A DNA stretch of 64,000 nt from Buddleja alternifolia (taxonomy: Eukaryota > Streptophyta > Magnoliopsida > Lamiales > Scrophulariaceae): the NCBI GenBank assembly GCA_019426215.1, contig CM033400.1, forward strand, positions 17,468,568 through 17,532,567, given 5' to 3'. Every line of letters begins with the position of its first letter. Positions within the stretch are counted from its first letter, which is position 1. The position numbers and the translations under genes were made by a program. Below, one piece after another: positions 23,731-36,400 of the stretch. The notes under the pieces are model-generated. The model had not been told where the DNA came from, ran no database searches, and saw nothing but the letters and a program-made list of their open reading frames with translations.

Positions 23731-24535
23731 ATACTTCATCGTATTAATTCTTAAAAAGTGGTTTGGGACTTGTTAGAGTATGGAGTATTGTTAATTGTAA
23801 TTCACTAATTTGTAAGGATTAAGAAGCATTTTCTTGTTATTTGTATGGAGTATGAACTATTGTTATTTTTTTAATAGTATGAACTATTGTTAATTGTAAT
23901 TTGTAAGAAGCATCTTCTTGTTGTTTGTAGCCCCGGTTCATATTTAATTATGAGTGATAATTTGAGTAATTTGGATATTAAACAAAGAAAATTCAAGATC
24001 AATTTTAATTATGGGTGCTAACTTTAGTAATATGAATATTAAATACAGAAAATAGAATTGATACAGGGTCTGTGATAAAAAAAAAATTAATTAAATATGA
24101 ATAATAAACTTGCTTCGCAGGGTATACTGCTGGAAAATGATATTTTCCAGAGCCATAAACACATCCATGAGATATGAATGGATATTTGTTTGGATTTAGA
24201 CTATTGAAAAATAATATTTGTGCAATGGATATGCACGCTGACTTTCATTGTTGGACAAAGATATTGACCAATTCACCCAAAAACACATCCATAAAGATGC
24301 TAGGTTGGACTATTGGGTTTTTGGCATAGTAGTAAAATTTGGTTCCATTGGGTTCATATTGGGTCCATTGTGGATCCTTGTATAGGATCCACTAGAAACC
24401 CAACTTAAGCCAACCCAAATCAAACCCATATTAGACCCAAGTATTGAGACACATCTTGGAACCGATCCAATTTGGACCCAACCTAAATCAAACCCAAACC
24501 CAAACCCAATATAACCCAACTATTTGCCACCTCTA

Positions 24536-24543
24536 GTGGAAAC
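24536..24543. repeat. hAT target-site duplication, right
   Basis: GTGGAAAC abuts the right hAT terminus and pairs with GTCGAAAC at 9898-9905. Confidence 0.75.
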
Positions 24544-25074
24544 TGACACCCTTAGACTAACAAGTAACAAGTCTTGGGTTAGTGTTTTGAGATTTATGAG
24601 TAAGTTTCCCAAAGCAAAAACGAGATATATATTTTGCATGTAACTATGTGAAAATTATACGAGAATGATCTTTTAAGTGTCAAAATGGCCTAGAGATACG
24701 ATTGATATTTCGAGTTACCTTTTGACCCAAAACCAAAAAAAACAAGAAAAAGGATACCCTATATAATATATGCTAAGACGGAAAATACAAATTCCAATGA
24801 CAAACGCAAGAAAACGCAATAAGTAGCGTTTTTCATTAAGCGCTGTATCAGGGTATGAACGCGTTTGGAAGTACGTGTCATCGATCGCCAAAACGGAAAA
24901 GAAAAGCATAGTAAAGGCATAACCAAACCTGCCCCGCCCCAGAACCGGCTGCTTTTCGCCACCATAAGACCCCCACGTCCACCGCACATCCCCTCTGCTC
25001 TCTTTCTGATATAAATAAATAAAGATACTCACAGAAAGAAAGAAAGGAAGAAAGAAGCTTAAGGAATAAGTAGG

Positions 25075-25174
25075 ATGTTGCAGAGCAAGTCATTCGTTAA
25101 GAAAACGAAGCAAGGAAAAGTAGTCAAGGTCTTTGAGCGTGTGATGTTATTCTTTCTTCTGAACTGTAGTTGTG

Positions 25175-25232
<58 letters not shown>

Positions 25233-28200
25233 CTGCCATAGCTTGTTTTGAAACTAGGGTTTAACCACCAGGCATTTGGTCTACAGGTTGTGAGAGAACA
25301 CTATTTGAGAGATGATATATACTGTGGTGTCCCTTTTTGCAAAGTTTGCGACGTTGCTGCCGCGCGCCTCAGTTCCACTGCCTCCACTATCCTCGTTGTT
25401 GATACCAATGTTGTTCTCAATCAGGTCAATTTTTTCTTTTATTTTCTATATTTCCTTCTTTTCTTTTTTTATTTCTTGTTGCCAGTTATGCAAAAACATT
25501 TTAATTTTGCTTACACGGTTGTTTTGTTATTACAACTTTTTCTTAGATTGATTTGCTCGAGAATCCGGCCATCGATGATGTGGTGGTGCTATCAGTAGTG
25601 TTGGAGGAGGTGAAGAACAAAAATCTCTCTGTATATAATAGACTTAGGGCGCTATGCAGCAACACGCAAAGGAGATTTTTTGTCTTCTCGAATGAATATC
25701 ACAAGTATGCTCGTATCAGAATTTTTGATTTTGCTTAGTTCAGTTGATTGCACGCATTGGGACTTGTGCTATTATCATCAATGTGGTTTTTGCTTCGCTT
25801 CCAACTTTCCTTTCAGTTTGATTAAAGCTCATTTTTGACCGGAAGTAGCTGTGTTAATCAGTAGTTTTGGTTAGTAATTAATAAATACATTGGTCGAAGG
25901 GTTCTAGTTTTCTGTTTTGCACGAAGTAAACTGTGATTGGGAGTGTTAGAGTGGTTAAGAGGATTAGCTCACTTCAGAATTTTGGTAAGAACAGACATAA
26001 AAGGAGACAGAAAAATGAGGTGATGAAAATTACCGAATTAAATGACATGTCCATACTGGATGCAAGATCCTATGTAGCCCGTCCACAACACGGGGGTTAG
26101 ACATGATAAGCTAAATCTTGATTTTTGCATGATCTCCTTTTGTATTCCATAACTTATCTTAGCATGTGGAAATTTGCTTAATTAATTCTTGGCTAATTTT
26201 TACTCTTTGCATTGATGGCATTATGCTTTTGAATTATTGTTCTTGTAGCAGCAAGAAGATCAGGATGAACATATATAGGCGGGTATAATATTTATTTATT
26301 TTTTATTTTACATATAGGGAAACATATGTGAAGATTGAGAACGGTGAATCTCCAAATGATAGAAATGACAGAGGTATGTTGTTTACATTATCTCTATGGT
26401 TTTGTTTGGTTCCAGGAAATGGGAGGAAAGGATTTCATCCACTGAAATTCTAATAAAAGCACGGGACTAGAAATATCGAACTTTTTTATCCAAGACCAAG
26501 TCTGTTCACCGCACCTACATTGTTCATATATGTTTTCTGCATTTATTCAACCTTCTTCTGCAATCGTTTATAACTCATGTTATTCTTTTCTTTAGTTTCT
26601 TTCATATGTATGATTTCTAGTTTCTTCTCACTTACATGACTTTGAATGCTCTTAGTGCTGTTTCTATAATGATCACACAGAAAGGACCATGTTGAGTTAG
26701 CATAGTAATGAAGAGCCTGCGAACACGTCAATTTTAGTTTTTGTATGTGAATACTTAATTGAAATGTTAGGATAAAGGAAACTTTATATTGTGGAATATA
26801 TTTGGACTCCAGGTAGGGTTTTTTGGCTTTTAGCTAATCAAATTATGGTCAAATTAGTCGAGCCTCAACCGGACCCTTTGAAGCCCTAGCTTTAAGGTTA
26901 TCTGAGAAGTATTAGCATCAGCAAACGCATGAAATACTGAGAAAAGTTTTCCTTGAAAGTTGGATTTTCCTTGAAAGTTGGATTTTCCCTTTGAACAAAA
27001 CAGAGCAAGAGAGACACCTATCTATGTATTTCTGGCTTATAAGCGGTTTTGGCACACTCGATGTGCATGCTTGAATTTTTAAGTTATACAAGTAAAATAT
27101 TATTTACGTTTTTTGTATGATATTATTGATTTTTACGTGGTTTAGTTTATTTATTTGAATTTATGATAAGTAAAAGAAAAAGTGATAAATGATATAATTG
27201 TAGAAAAAAGAAAAAGAATAAAAAGTGAAGAGAGAAAGAGAGTTGAAGTACTAAACGTTCAGAAAGAGAAGTGGAGACAAGATAAAGTCCTAAAACTACC
27301 TTGGCATTATTGTTCTAGATGGGTTAGTTTTATCAATCTATTACAATCATACCAAGGTAGTTAATCTAAACCTCTCTCACTCATAAATAGTATAGATTTA
27401 TCATCATCGTTTTGGGTGCTCTTTTTGGTAGTTTAATTTGTTATCGATCTCAAACTATTGACTCAACAAATTTGAGTTTGTCAATTCAGTGGTGCCAAAA
27501 GTGTCGAAATTTAGTCACAAGTTAATGATTTGATATTCAATAAGCAGGTAAAAAGTTTTTTTTTTTTTTGCTTTTTTCTTTCTCCATTTGATGCCGATCA
27601 GTTTTTTTTTCATGTTAAATCAATGGAAGATCAAAAGAAATATTTTGTTAGTCTGTTCAATATATTGGTGATTCCGTGATTGTATGACAGGACATTTAAA
27701 GAAAATTAATCAAGATAGCCTATTGGACACCCAAGCTTCCATGGGATTAGAAGCCTTGACATATCTGAGAAATCTGAATAGCTGTCTTACACCTAGAAAT
27801 AAACCAAAACTATAATAAGGCACTTAGCTTGGTATTTACGAACAAAATGGGAAATGAAGATTGTCGTTGGGCTAAAGCTAAACAGAAAGTTGACAGAAAA
27901 CCGGGACAGAAGCTCTGTAAGGAAAAGAAAATTGAAAGGCAGCATTCATAACAAGTCTCTTAGATGCTACTCCATCATCTTATTTCAGAAAATGCTATTA
28001 AATAGAATTTTGAAAACTTCTGGCGATTATTTCTCATGTATAATCTAAATGGTGATAAAACATCAAACCTCATGTCTAATTAAGAAATTTCTTTTCAGTT
28101 TCGAGAAAGTGGAATAGTTTGCTGAAGTTTGAAAATACCCTATCTAAAATTTTCCTTTTTATCAGCATGTTTTATTCGATAGTATACCATGAAATCTGTA

Positions 28201-31200
28201 TAGCCCGATCAACATGGACATGATCCGAGTCTGGATGATTAAGTTATTTGCACGCTTTGCAGCATCTTTTAAAATATAATCATGAAACCCCAAAGATAAA
28301 ATAAAGAGGGCAAATGCTGAGGTCATTCAACTTCTCATATGCATAATGAAGTATGAATTGTCGTATCTTATTCTTTAACCCTTCATGGTGTTTGAATTAG
28401 TATCTATCTATCTATCTATTCACATGAAGTGGATATTTTGTTTATTTTTTATTGAAAACTGTCTTATGAAGTTATGATTGAACCAAGGTTCTGATAAATG
28501 TGAAAGTACTAACTGAATATTGATAAGATCTAAAAAATTTGAACTTCCCACCTATTGACTCTACTGCTTTACCCGTTTATGTAAGATTGGTAAAACTTCA
28601 ACTTAATTGCTAAGTGTAACTTGTATGAACATGAGAATTCATGCTTCACATTCTTTTACAATGAAAAAAGATATTTTGGTTAGGTTCACAACCCTGCATA
28701 GTTACATCAACTTTTAACTGTTTCTGAGATGAAAGAAAAAATTTATTGGTCGAAAGAGGATATGATGTATGGAGAGGAGTGTAAATATTTTGCTATAGAT
28801 CAATGCTTGGATACCTCCCAAAGTCCATTGGAGAAGGCACTTCATGCTGGATACTAAAGAAAGAAGGCACTGTGATAAATTTTTTACACACTCTCACTGA
28901 TTCTTCTGTAATTTTGCTCTTGATCAACTTAAGCCAACTGGTAAGTCAAGAAATCAATATTAGTTTGAACTAAATGTAGGAGCCATATTTTTTTGCACAC
29001 TAAAAGAATATTCTGTGCTTATAAACTGATGTTATTCTTAGGTTCATGACTTGTAGTTGTAGATTTTCCACTTTTTACAACTGAATATGTTGTTCAGCTA
29101 TTCGCGTGGCGACCCAATGGTATCAGAATCATCTCGGAGGTGCAGTGCGCGTCTTGCTTATTACAAATGATAGAGACAACAAGAAGAAAGCTCTTAAGGA
29201 TGGGATTCTTGCGGAGACAGGTATATGCTGATTCTTGAATTGCTTGTTGATTCTACATCATCCTTAGAGGGCTCCCGCATAATGTGATAATAATAGTCAA
29301 CTTGAGAATCAAGGTGCTTTTTGGATGTCGCTGCCACTGGGTTGTCTCAAATGCTACTTATTCTTGCAGAATTTTGTTTTGCTAACTCATCAAAAAGCCT
29401 TTTGTTGAATATTCATCTTGATATATCTTGTAATAGAGTTTGATTACCTCTGCAGTTGAGTCATATGTCAAGTCGCTTGGTCAACCAGCATTACTCGACC
29501 TGATTGTTCAGCCTCCATCTGAGGATGTTACGATGGAAGATGTCGAAGATCTGAGGCCCTCAAAGAGAAAAACGATCTATCCTGAGGTATTCAGGCTAAT
29601 ATAATTTTCCCTTTATGGATGTGCACTAATTGGTTTATGGTCTCCTCCATGCATACAGTATTGCCTTTTATATAATATTTTTTGCTGTCTGTTTCTCATG
29701 TAGCATAAGCCCATTTCAGAAATTACTTCTGGCTTACATCGTGGAATTTACCACCAAGGGAAACTTCGGGTTAATCGTTTCAATCCGTTTGAAGCATATG
29801 TTGGCAGTGAAAGCATTGGGGATGAAATTATTCTATATGGGCGTGCAAACATGAATAGGGCTTTTGATGGTGATATAGTGGCTGTGGAACTTTTGCCTCA
29901 GGATCAGTGGCAAGAAGAAAAATCTCTCGTAATAGCAAATGATGGTTTGTAGTCTTTAAAGTGTTTATGCTTATGTTATCTTTGCTTAAGAGTATGTATT
30001 ATTGCTGCAAAGTAAATTGATCACTAGATTCATTTCTTATGTTAGAATACCTGTCTGCTAGATCCTAATTGTTGTGAAGCGGATTTATGAGCAAAAGAAG
30101 AAGGAGCAGATTAGACGTGTTATTAAGGCTGTTTAATTTTATTTTATGTTTTGAGTTAATTAAATAGTAGAGTCTGATTGTTAGTAGGTTTCTTTGGTGG
30201 CAAGTTTTCTTTAGGGTTTGAGTAGTAGTTTAAATAGGAGTCTTTAGGGTTTATTTTATTCATTCTGAATTTTATTGTGGAATCGAGCTTTAATCTTGGG
30301 GGAAACTTCGGTTTGTAGGAGCAAGAATTTATTCTTGTTGGTTTATCGTTTTAATAAAATTAAGTTCTAACAATTTGGTCCGACCTGCCGGATCAACGAG
30401 TGAATTCGAGATAATAATGACGCCACTTTCCCATAAAGAACGGGAAGAACGTCTTAATGCAGCTGGCAACAGATTCCTTTGGCCTCCCTCTTCTATTGAT
30501 GAACTCCTGTCTCTTCTCGATCAATTGAGGAACTCTTATCAACAGTGGAGCAGTCACCTGCCAAATCCATGCAAACTGCTCTTTCTCCACTAAAGAAGGC
30601 ACTGGTTGCAGAAGAGCTGGTGAAGCATTCAGACAATGATGTAAAATTAGGCATAGCTTCTTGCATCAGTGAGATGACGAGAACTACTGCACCGTATGCT
30701 CCATATGATGATGAAAAGATGAAGAATGTATTCCAGTTGATTGTATCATCCTTCCAGGATTTGTCGAACACATCCAGATCCCATGGAAAAAGGGTCACCA
30801 TACTTGAAATCATGACCAAAGTCAGGTCTTGTGTCATCATGTTGGATTTAGAATGTGACCAGATGATTATTGAGATGTTCCAACACTTTATCCAAGCTAT
30901 TGGAGTTTATCATACAGAAGTCATCTTTGCATCTATGGAGACAATTATGACTCTTGTTTTAGAAGAAAGTGAAGATATATTCTCACATGTATCTTAATCC
31001 AATCTTAGCTACCTTGAAAAGGAGCAATGAGGCTGTCATGCCAATTGCAAAGAAGTTGACTGAGAGAGTGATTCAAAACTGTGCAGACAAGCTTAGACCC
31101 TGTTTAACAAAAGCAGTAAAAACTATGGATGCTTCTGCAGATAATTATATTGAAGTTGTAGCTTCCTTGTGCCGAGAGAACAGTGATACGATCGGGTGTA

Positions 31201-33376
31201 GTAATGAAAACATCTTAGAAGACCAGTCGGTGGCTAAGGGTGGTATAGAAAAGATTAATTTTCAAGAAAATGATCCCGCCATGATATCACCAAAGTCAAC
31301 TGAGAGTAATGGTATCAATCATACTGAGACTAAAGAAACTATGAGTGATGCCAATTATCCAAAGAAAGCAAATTTGGACCATCAGATTGATGCTGGAGCA
31401 ATGTCCAAAACCAAGTTTAATAATTAAGTGGTCAAGAACCAGTGAAATTGGAAGCTAAACCGGAGCATGAAAAAGCTCAGCAGGTGCCATACATGATGCG
31501 ATTCGATGTTCCTTATTCGGGAAGGCCTTACAAGCATAGGCAACAATTTCCTAAGTTCAGCCTAACAAAGTTGTTTTTAAGGGGGGTGGAATTGTTATGA
31601 AGCGGATTTATGAGCAAAAGAAGAAGGAGCAGATTAGACGTGTTGTTAAGGCTGTTTAGTTTTATTTTATGTTTGAGTTAATTAATTAGTAGAGTCTGAT
31701 TGTTAGTATGTTTTTTTGGTGGCAAGTTTTCTTTAGGGTTTGAGTAGTAGTATAAATAGGAGTCTTTAGGGTTTATTTTATTCATTCAGGATTTTATTGT
31801 GGAATCGAGCTTTAAGCTTGGGGCAAACTTCGGTTTGTAGGGGCTAGAATTTATTCTTGTTGGTATATCGTTTTAATAAAATTAAGTTCTAACATTCATG
31901 GTCAGAATACAACATCAAACTCTGTAAAACTAAATAATGATGCCAATTGGGATGCCTTGGATTGTTTGTTTTGCTTCATTTAGTTTCTCACTAAAATAGG
32001 CTATAGGGTATTCTACTTGACTAATTACTTCTCCAATTTATAAGGTGAAACATCGAATTCAATCTCAAATATCTTTGAAAGTTTTGATTGCAGAACAGGA
32101 ACTTCAATCATTCTTGCCCTAACTTTTTGCAAACTCTAGTTTCAGTATTGGTTCATGTGAATTGAGCCATCTTATAGTTGACTCAATTAATTATGGGAGC
32201 CATGAGAGTCTGAAACACTTTAAATCAGTTGCTTTATAGAATGCAGCCAATCAGTGGAAACTCCATACTTCATGTAGTAGTTCAGGAGGAGCCTTTCTAA
32301 TTAGCCTGTACATTGTCTAGACCGGCTTCAACTCTTTTGGCAGAGAAATTGTATACACTACACTTGTACTCATGAGGCAACTCTCCTTTAAATCAATTTG
32401 AAAAGTTGCATGGTGCAATACATGCTAGAGTGATGAATGCTTTTTCCATCGTTCTTGTTATACATAGGGGTGTCCTCAATGAGAACTGACTATTCAGAGG
32501 TTGGAAAGTTGAGGTCGTGACTCCCACATATGCTTATAGAAAAACCAATGGGCATTACAAGCCATTCGTGCAGCCAATTCTTAGTTTTAAAGATTATTAT
32601 TTTTATTGTTGATCTCAAGGGCACACAGGATTTGATGATAGCCCTTTCCTAGATCAAGTTTGAAAAAAGCAGAAGCTCCAGCATTATTTTAAGCACATAT
32701 TCAAGTTGAGGTTTGGTGGTCATTTTTCTTTTAATTCCATGGATATAACATGCATTCGCCAATTATTTTTCGTCTTTGGTGTAAGATATGGACTTTGATC
32801 TTCTTGAAAATGTCCTTTTCATAAGAGCTGCTCATCTTGTCTCTTAAGCTCTACATGCCATGGGATTCATAAGATGTGTATGAAAGATTAGGTACCTGTG
32901 AATAAGACACCATACCTATGATCTCTTGAATATTTTACATCAGTGGTAGTTTATCAGTATAATCTGCCAGGGACTTGGACACTTCAGTAGATACCTTTCT
33001 GTGAAGAGTCTATTGGAGTTTTAGATGCCATGTTATTAAAGACACCTCTTTGTTTGATTTTCATCTGCCATGCCATTTTTGTAAGGACAAGATACCACTT
33101 TGGGTTAGAGAGTCTTGCATTATTAGTTGATCATTTTGCTGCACATGGTCAATGACCAAATAGTTTAATGGGTATGTTACTGGATCTACCATAACTTATC
33201 TAAGCTTACTATTTTATACCATATGTATGTCTCTGCTTGTTTGCATATCTTTATCTGTATATATAAACACATAATAGTTGTGTGTGTGTCTGTCTGTAGA
33301 TATGATGGTATACCCATTAGAGATGCTTTTGTCCAAAGTGTTTTCAGCTTGCTCTCTCTCTCTCTCTCTCTCTCAT

Positions 33377-33407
<31 letters not shown>

Positions 33408-36400
33408 ATGTTACCTGTTTGGACTCTCCCTTTGCATTATATTTGAATCCTTTTTCACATTGTACCAGAGGATGAGGAGGAAGATGACGTTCATTTAGCT
33501 CCAGGCAGTGCTGATGATGCTCCTAGAGTTACAAATCTTACACAGGTTTCAGCTGAGAACAAGAATGCCATGCCTGCTCGTCCATCTGGACGTGTTGTTG
33601 GCATTATAAAACGGAACTGGCACTCGTAAGTGAAATGATTGGATCATTACTAACTTTCTCTCTTCATGAAACTACTGTTTTCTCCAGTCTTTTGAAGCAT
33701 GGACTATTGGCTTAATTGCTTTTGATCAATAACCATTGAGTGGGGTTTATGCACATCAATCCTAGAATTGGTATTACTAAATGATAGCTGAAGTGTTAAA
33801 GCACTTCACTTGAAAAGACCTGAGCGTCTGTGTCTGACCTCTGACTCTGACAGATAAGAATACGCTTAGAGACACATCAGACTTGCTGTTACAGGCTGGA
33901 TGTTGTAATGGACATGATTATGTGCTGGGGCATCTTGAGATTAAAATATACTCCATTACAAAAGGAGAAAATGGGTCACATTCGATAGGGCAGTCTTTTG
34001 ATCAAAGAGAAAGAAAAATAGTATAATCAGAAAAAAATGTATTCTGAAATGGTGGTTGGTCTTAATTTCTGAATTAGTTGAGGGACCTGGGGGTTGGGGG
34101 GCAATGTTCGTTCTGTGGCGTCAGCGTGCTTATTGTGAGGTTAAGACATCATAAACATATTGTTAATAAACAATGAAAATATGCGACTATTTGTAGCACG
34201 TTAGATCGTAACGTTAAAAGGTTAAGATCTAGCTTCAATCTTATCAGCTGCTTCTGATTATGTATCAGTAAATGATCAAAGTATCTGTGTTTATGGATCA
34301 GTAATGATCAAAGCATCTGACTTCGTTTGGCTTTAGCATTTTGAATCCCTGACACTATATGCACCTTGTATTTTGTAAACTTAGACATCTTGGTTGCACT
34401 CTTCCTCAGTACAGGTCATTGAACTTGAAAAAGTTCAAGAAGTGGTTCCTTGTATAAGAGTAATGTCTTTCTTTTTTCTGAAAGGTGTAAATGCTTGTTC
34501 TGCTGCAATTCACTAAAAATAATATATTCCTGTTCTAAGTTCAAAATTGTCGCCAGTCCAGCGTGACAAATCAACCATGTACTCAGCAGAAAAATACAAA
34601 AACAGCCCATGTACTCTTATATGAGCAGAAGAGAGAGAGAGAGCCAAGAGCAACTGAAGTAACTAAAGAAACTAGTTTATACTTTATATCGATCAGCTTA
34701 GAAAGCTTACCCTGCATTTAATCCATTCGTTGAATATTCCACATTATCAAGGGCAGAAAATGGAAGAATTCTGGTGCCCTAAAAATCTTTCATTCGTTGA
34801 ATATTCCACATTTCAAGCTTAAACTATACAAGAAAGGAGTACAAATCTTGAAAACCCTAAAAACCCCAACTTGTGTGTGGTGTCCCCTAATGCTCAATGG
34901 AAGTATGAATAGTTTGGAGAAACTTTGCTCAGGTGGTTAAATAGAGAGCTTTTACTGAGGGCAAGAAAATCTTCCTCTCTTTCGTTCTTGAACTCGGTAA
35001 ACAAATAAAATCCATCTAGGCAACTCAATTTAGGATTGAGCCAAAAACAGAAGTTCCCTCCATAGAGATGAAATTGCAAGAAGTGTTGGAAGTGTGGGGA
35101 ACATATGGTTACTTATTTGCCTATGATACTTTATCTGTTTTCTTATGTTAATTTTTAATTTTTTTTAATCTTTTATGCAGTTATTGTGGGTCTTTGGACC
35201 CAATGCCTATGCCTGCGGGTGAGGGTGGTGTTGCACATGCTCTATTTGTCTCCAAAGATCGAAGGATTCCTAAGATTCGGGTACAAACTCGACAGCTTGG
35301 AAATTTATTAGACAAAAGAATCATTGTTGCTGTTGATTCCTGGGATCGCTTATCTCGATATCCTTCTGGACATTATGTAAGAACAATTGGCGAGATAGGT
35401 GATAGAGATACGGAAAGCGAGGTACGTTGTAGAAACTTGTTTTCTTGCCACTTCTAAAATGTCAAGAAAAGAGGGAGTGACAGTAACTTCCATTAAGTTA
35501 TTTTTCATACCTTGTGCATCTCCACATGACTTAGACTATTGAAATCTTGTACTGATAACCTTTAAGCTTGCCTTGGTTGAATAATTACTTCACTGATTGT
35601 ATACTTCCTCTGTCTACCGTCGAATGCTCTCAGTTGCTTTATAGAAATGCTCCAAGTTATTACTTTACTTAAAAAAGTTGTATATTAGATTCCAATATTC
35701 TCTCATTTTCTGCTACCTTTAACCTGAGCGACCTTTGAAAATACTTCCGGTTTAACATCTTTTGCAGACAATAGGTTCCTCCAGCAAGTAAAACATGTAA
35801 ACAAATTTGAATAGGTTTGCATTATCTTCTGAATGTTATCCAACCGCGGATTGAAAAGACATTTAAATCCATCTAGTGGGTTAATAGAAGCTTTCTGCAC
35901 ATGCAATAGCAAATCTTAGAAAAATCCACCGGAAAATTTAGCTTTGTGTTAATATAACAATAGTAACAATTTCACTTCAGAATTCGTCTGAACTCTGAAG
36001 TAAATGAGCTGAAATATATAGCTAATAAACTTTTTCGTAATTATCTTACCCGTATCTATTGAAATATCAAAGAACCAAAATGAAGGGAAAGGAGAATGGC
36101 TAAAGGTGTTGAAAGAGAGATATCAAATCATAATATTGTCGTAATAGGCATAAACTTCAGTCGACTTGTATCAGAGCCCCACTATTAAAGAAATAACCTA
36201 TTATAAAATATAAATATTAATGAAAAACAAGGAAGCCCAAAAAACGAATGCTCACTTTTCTATTCTAACCTAAAGTTTCATCTAAAAACAAAATGGGACA
36301 CTCATCTGGATAAAAGTTATACAATTTACAGGATCAGCATGTGTGACTGCATACATTTTCTTTGCAGGTGGTGCTGATAGAGAATGATATTGATGCAAGA

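Larger units (their letters stand above)
9906..24535. mobile_element. hAT DNA transposon (RICESLEEPER-like), filled by nested LTR elements
   Basis: The left end reads TAGTGGTAGCAATTTGG at 9906. The right end, on the minus strand from 24535, reads TAGAGGTGGCAAATAG. The flanks are GTCGAAAC (9898-9905) and GTGGAAAC (24536-24543), an 8-bp target duplication with one mismatch, as expected for hAT. Both ends carry subterminal GGGTTGG-type repeats (9930-10110 and 24300-24525). hAT transposase remnants lie at 22492-23730. The interval from about 10660 to 22491 is later LTR-retrotransposon material, so the original element was only about 2.8 kb or was itself deleted. The 5' transposase exons, including the BED zinc finger, are not visible. 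Confidence 0.8.
30070..31894 (+). mobile_element. PDS5: Non-autonomous LTR element carrying PDS5 sequence
   Basis: LTRs at 30070-30372 and 31593-31894 both start TGTT.TGAAGCGG and end TTCTAACA. They differ at about 15 of 303 positions by eye. The leader ATTTGGTCCGACCTGCCGGA follows the first LTR, and a purine tract (AAGGGGGGTGGAA) precedes the second. The interior holds PDS5 sequence but no reverse transcriptase or integrase. Just before and across the 3' LTR start is a remnant like the C-terminal end of gypsy Pol. It lies in RRP44A intron 7 in the sense orientation. No clear target duplication was found (CTAAT against TTCAT). Confidence 0.85.

Noticed and set aside
30065..31899. Target duplication for the PDS5 element
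   Set aside because: CTAAT and TTCAT share only three of five bases; not convincing.
33223..33498. ORFs across (TC)n(TA)n
   Set aside because: Microsatellite translation inside RRP44A intron 7.
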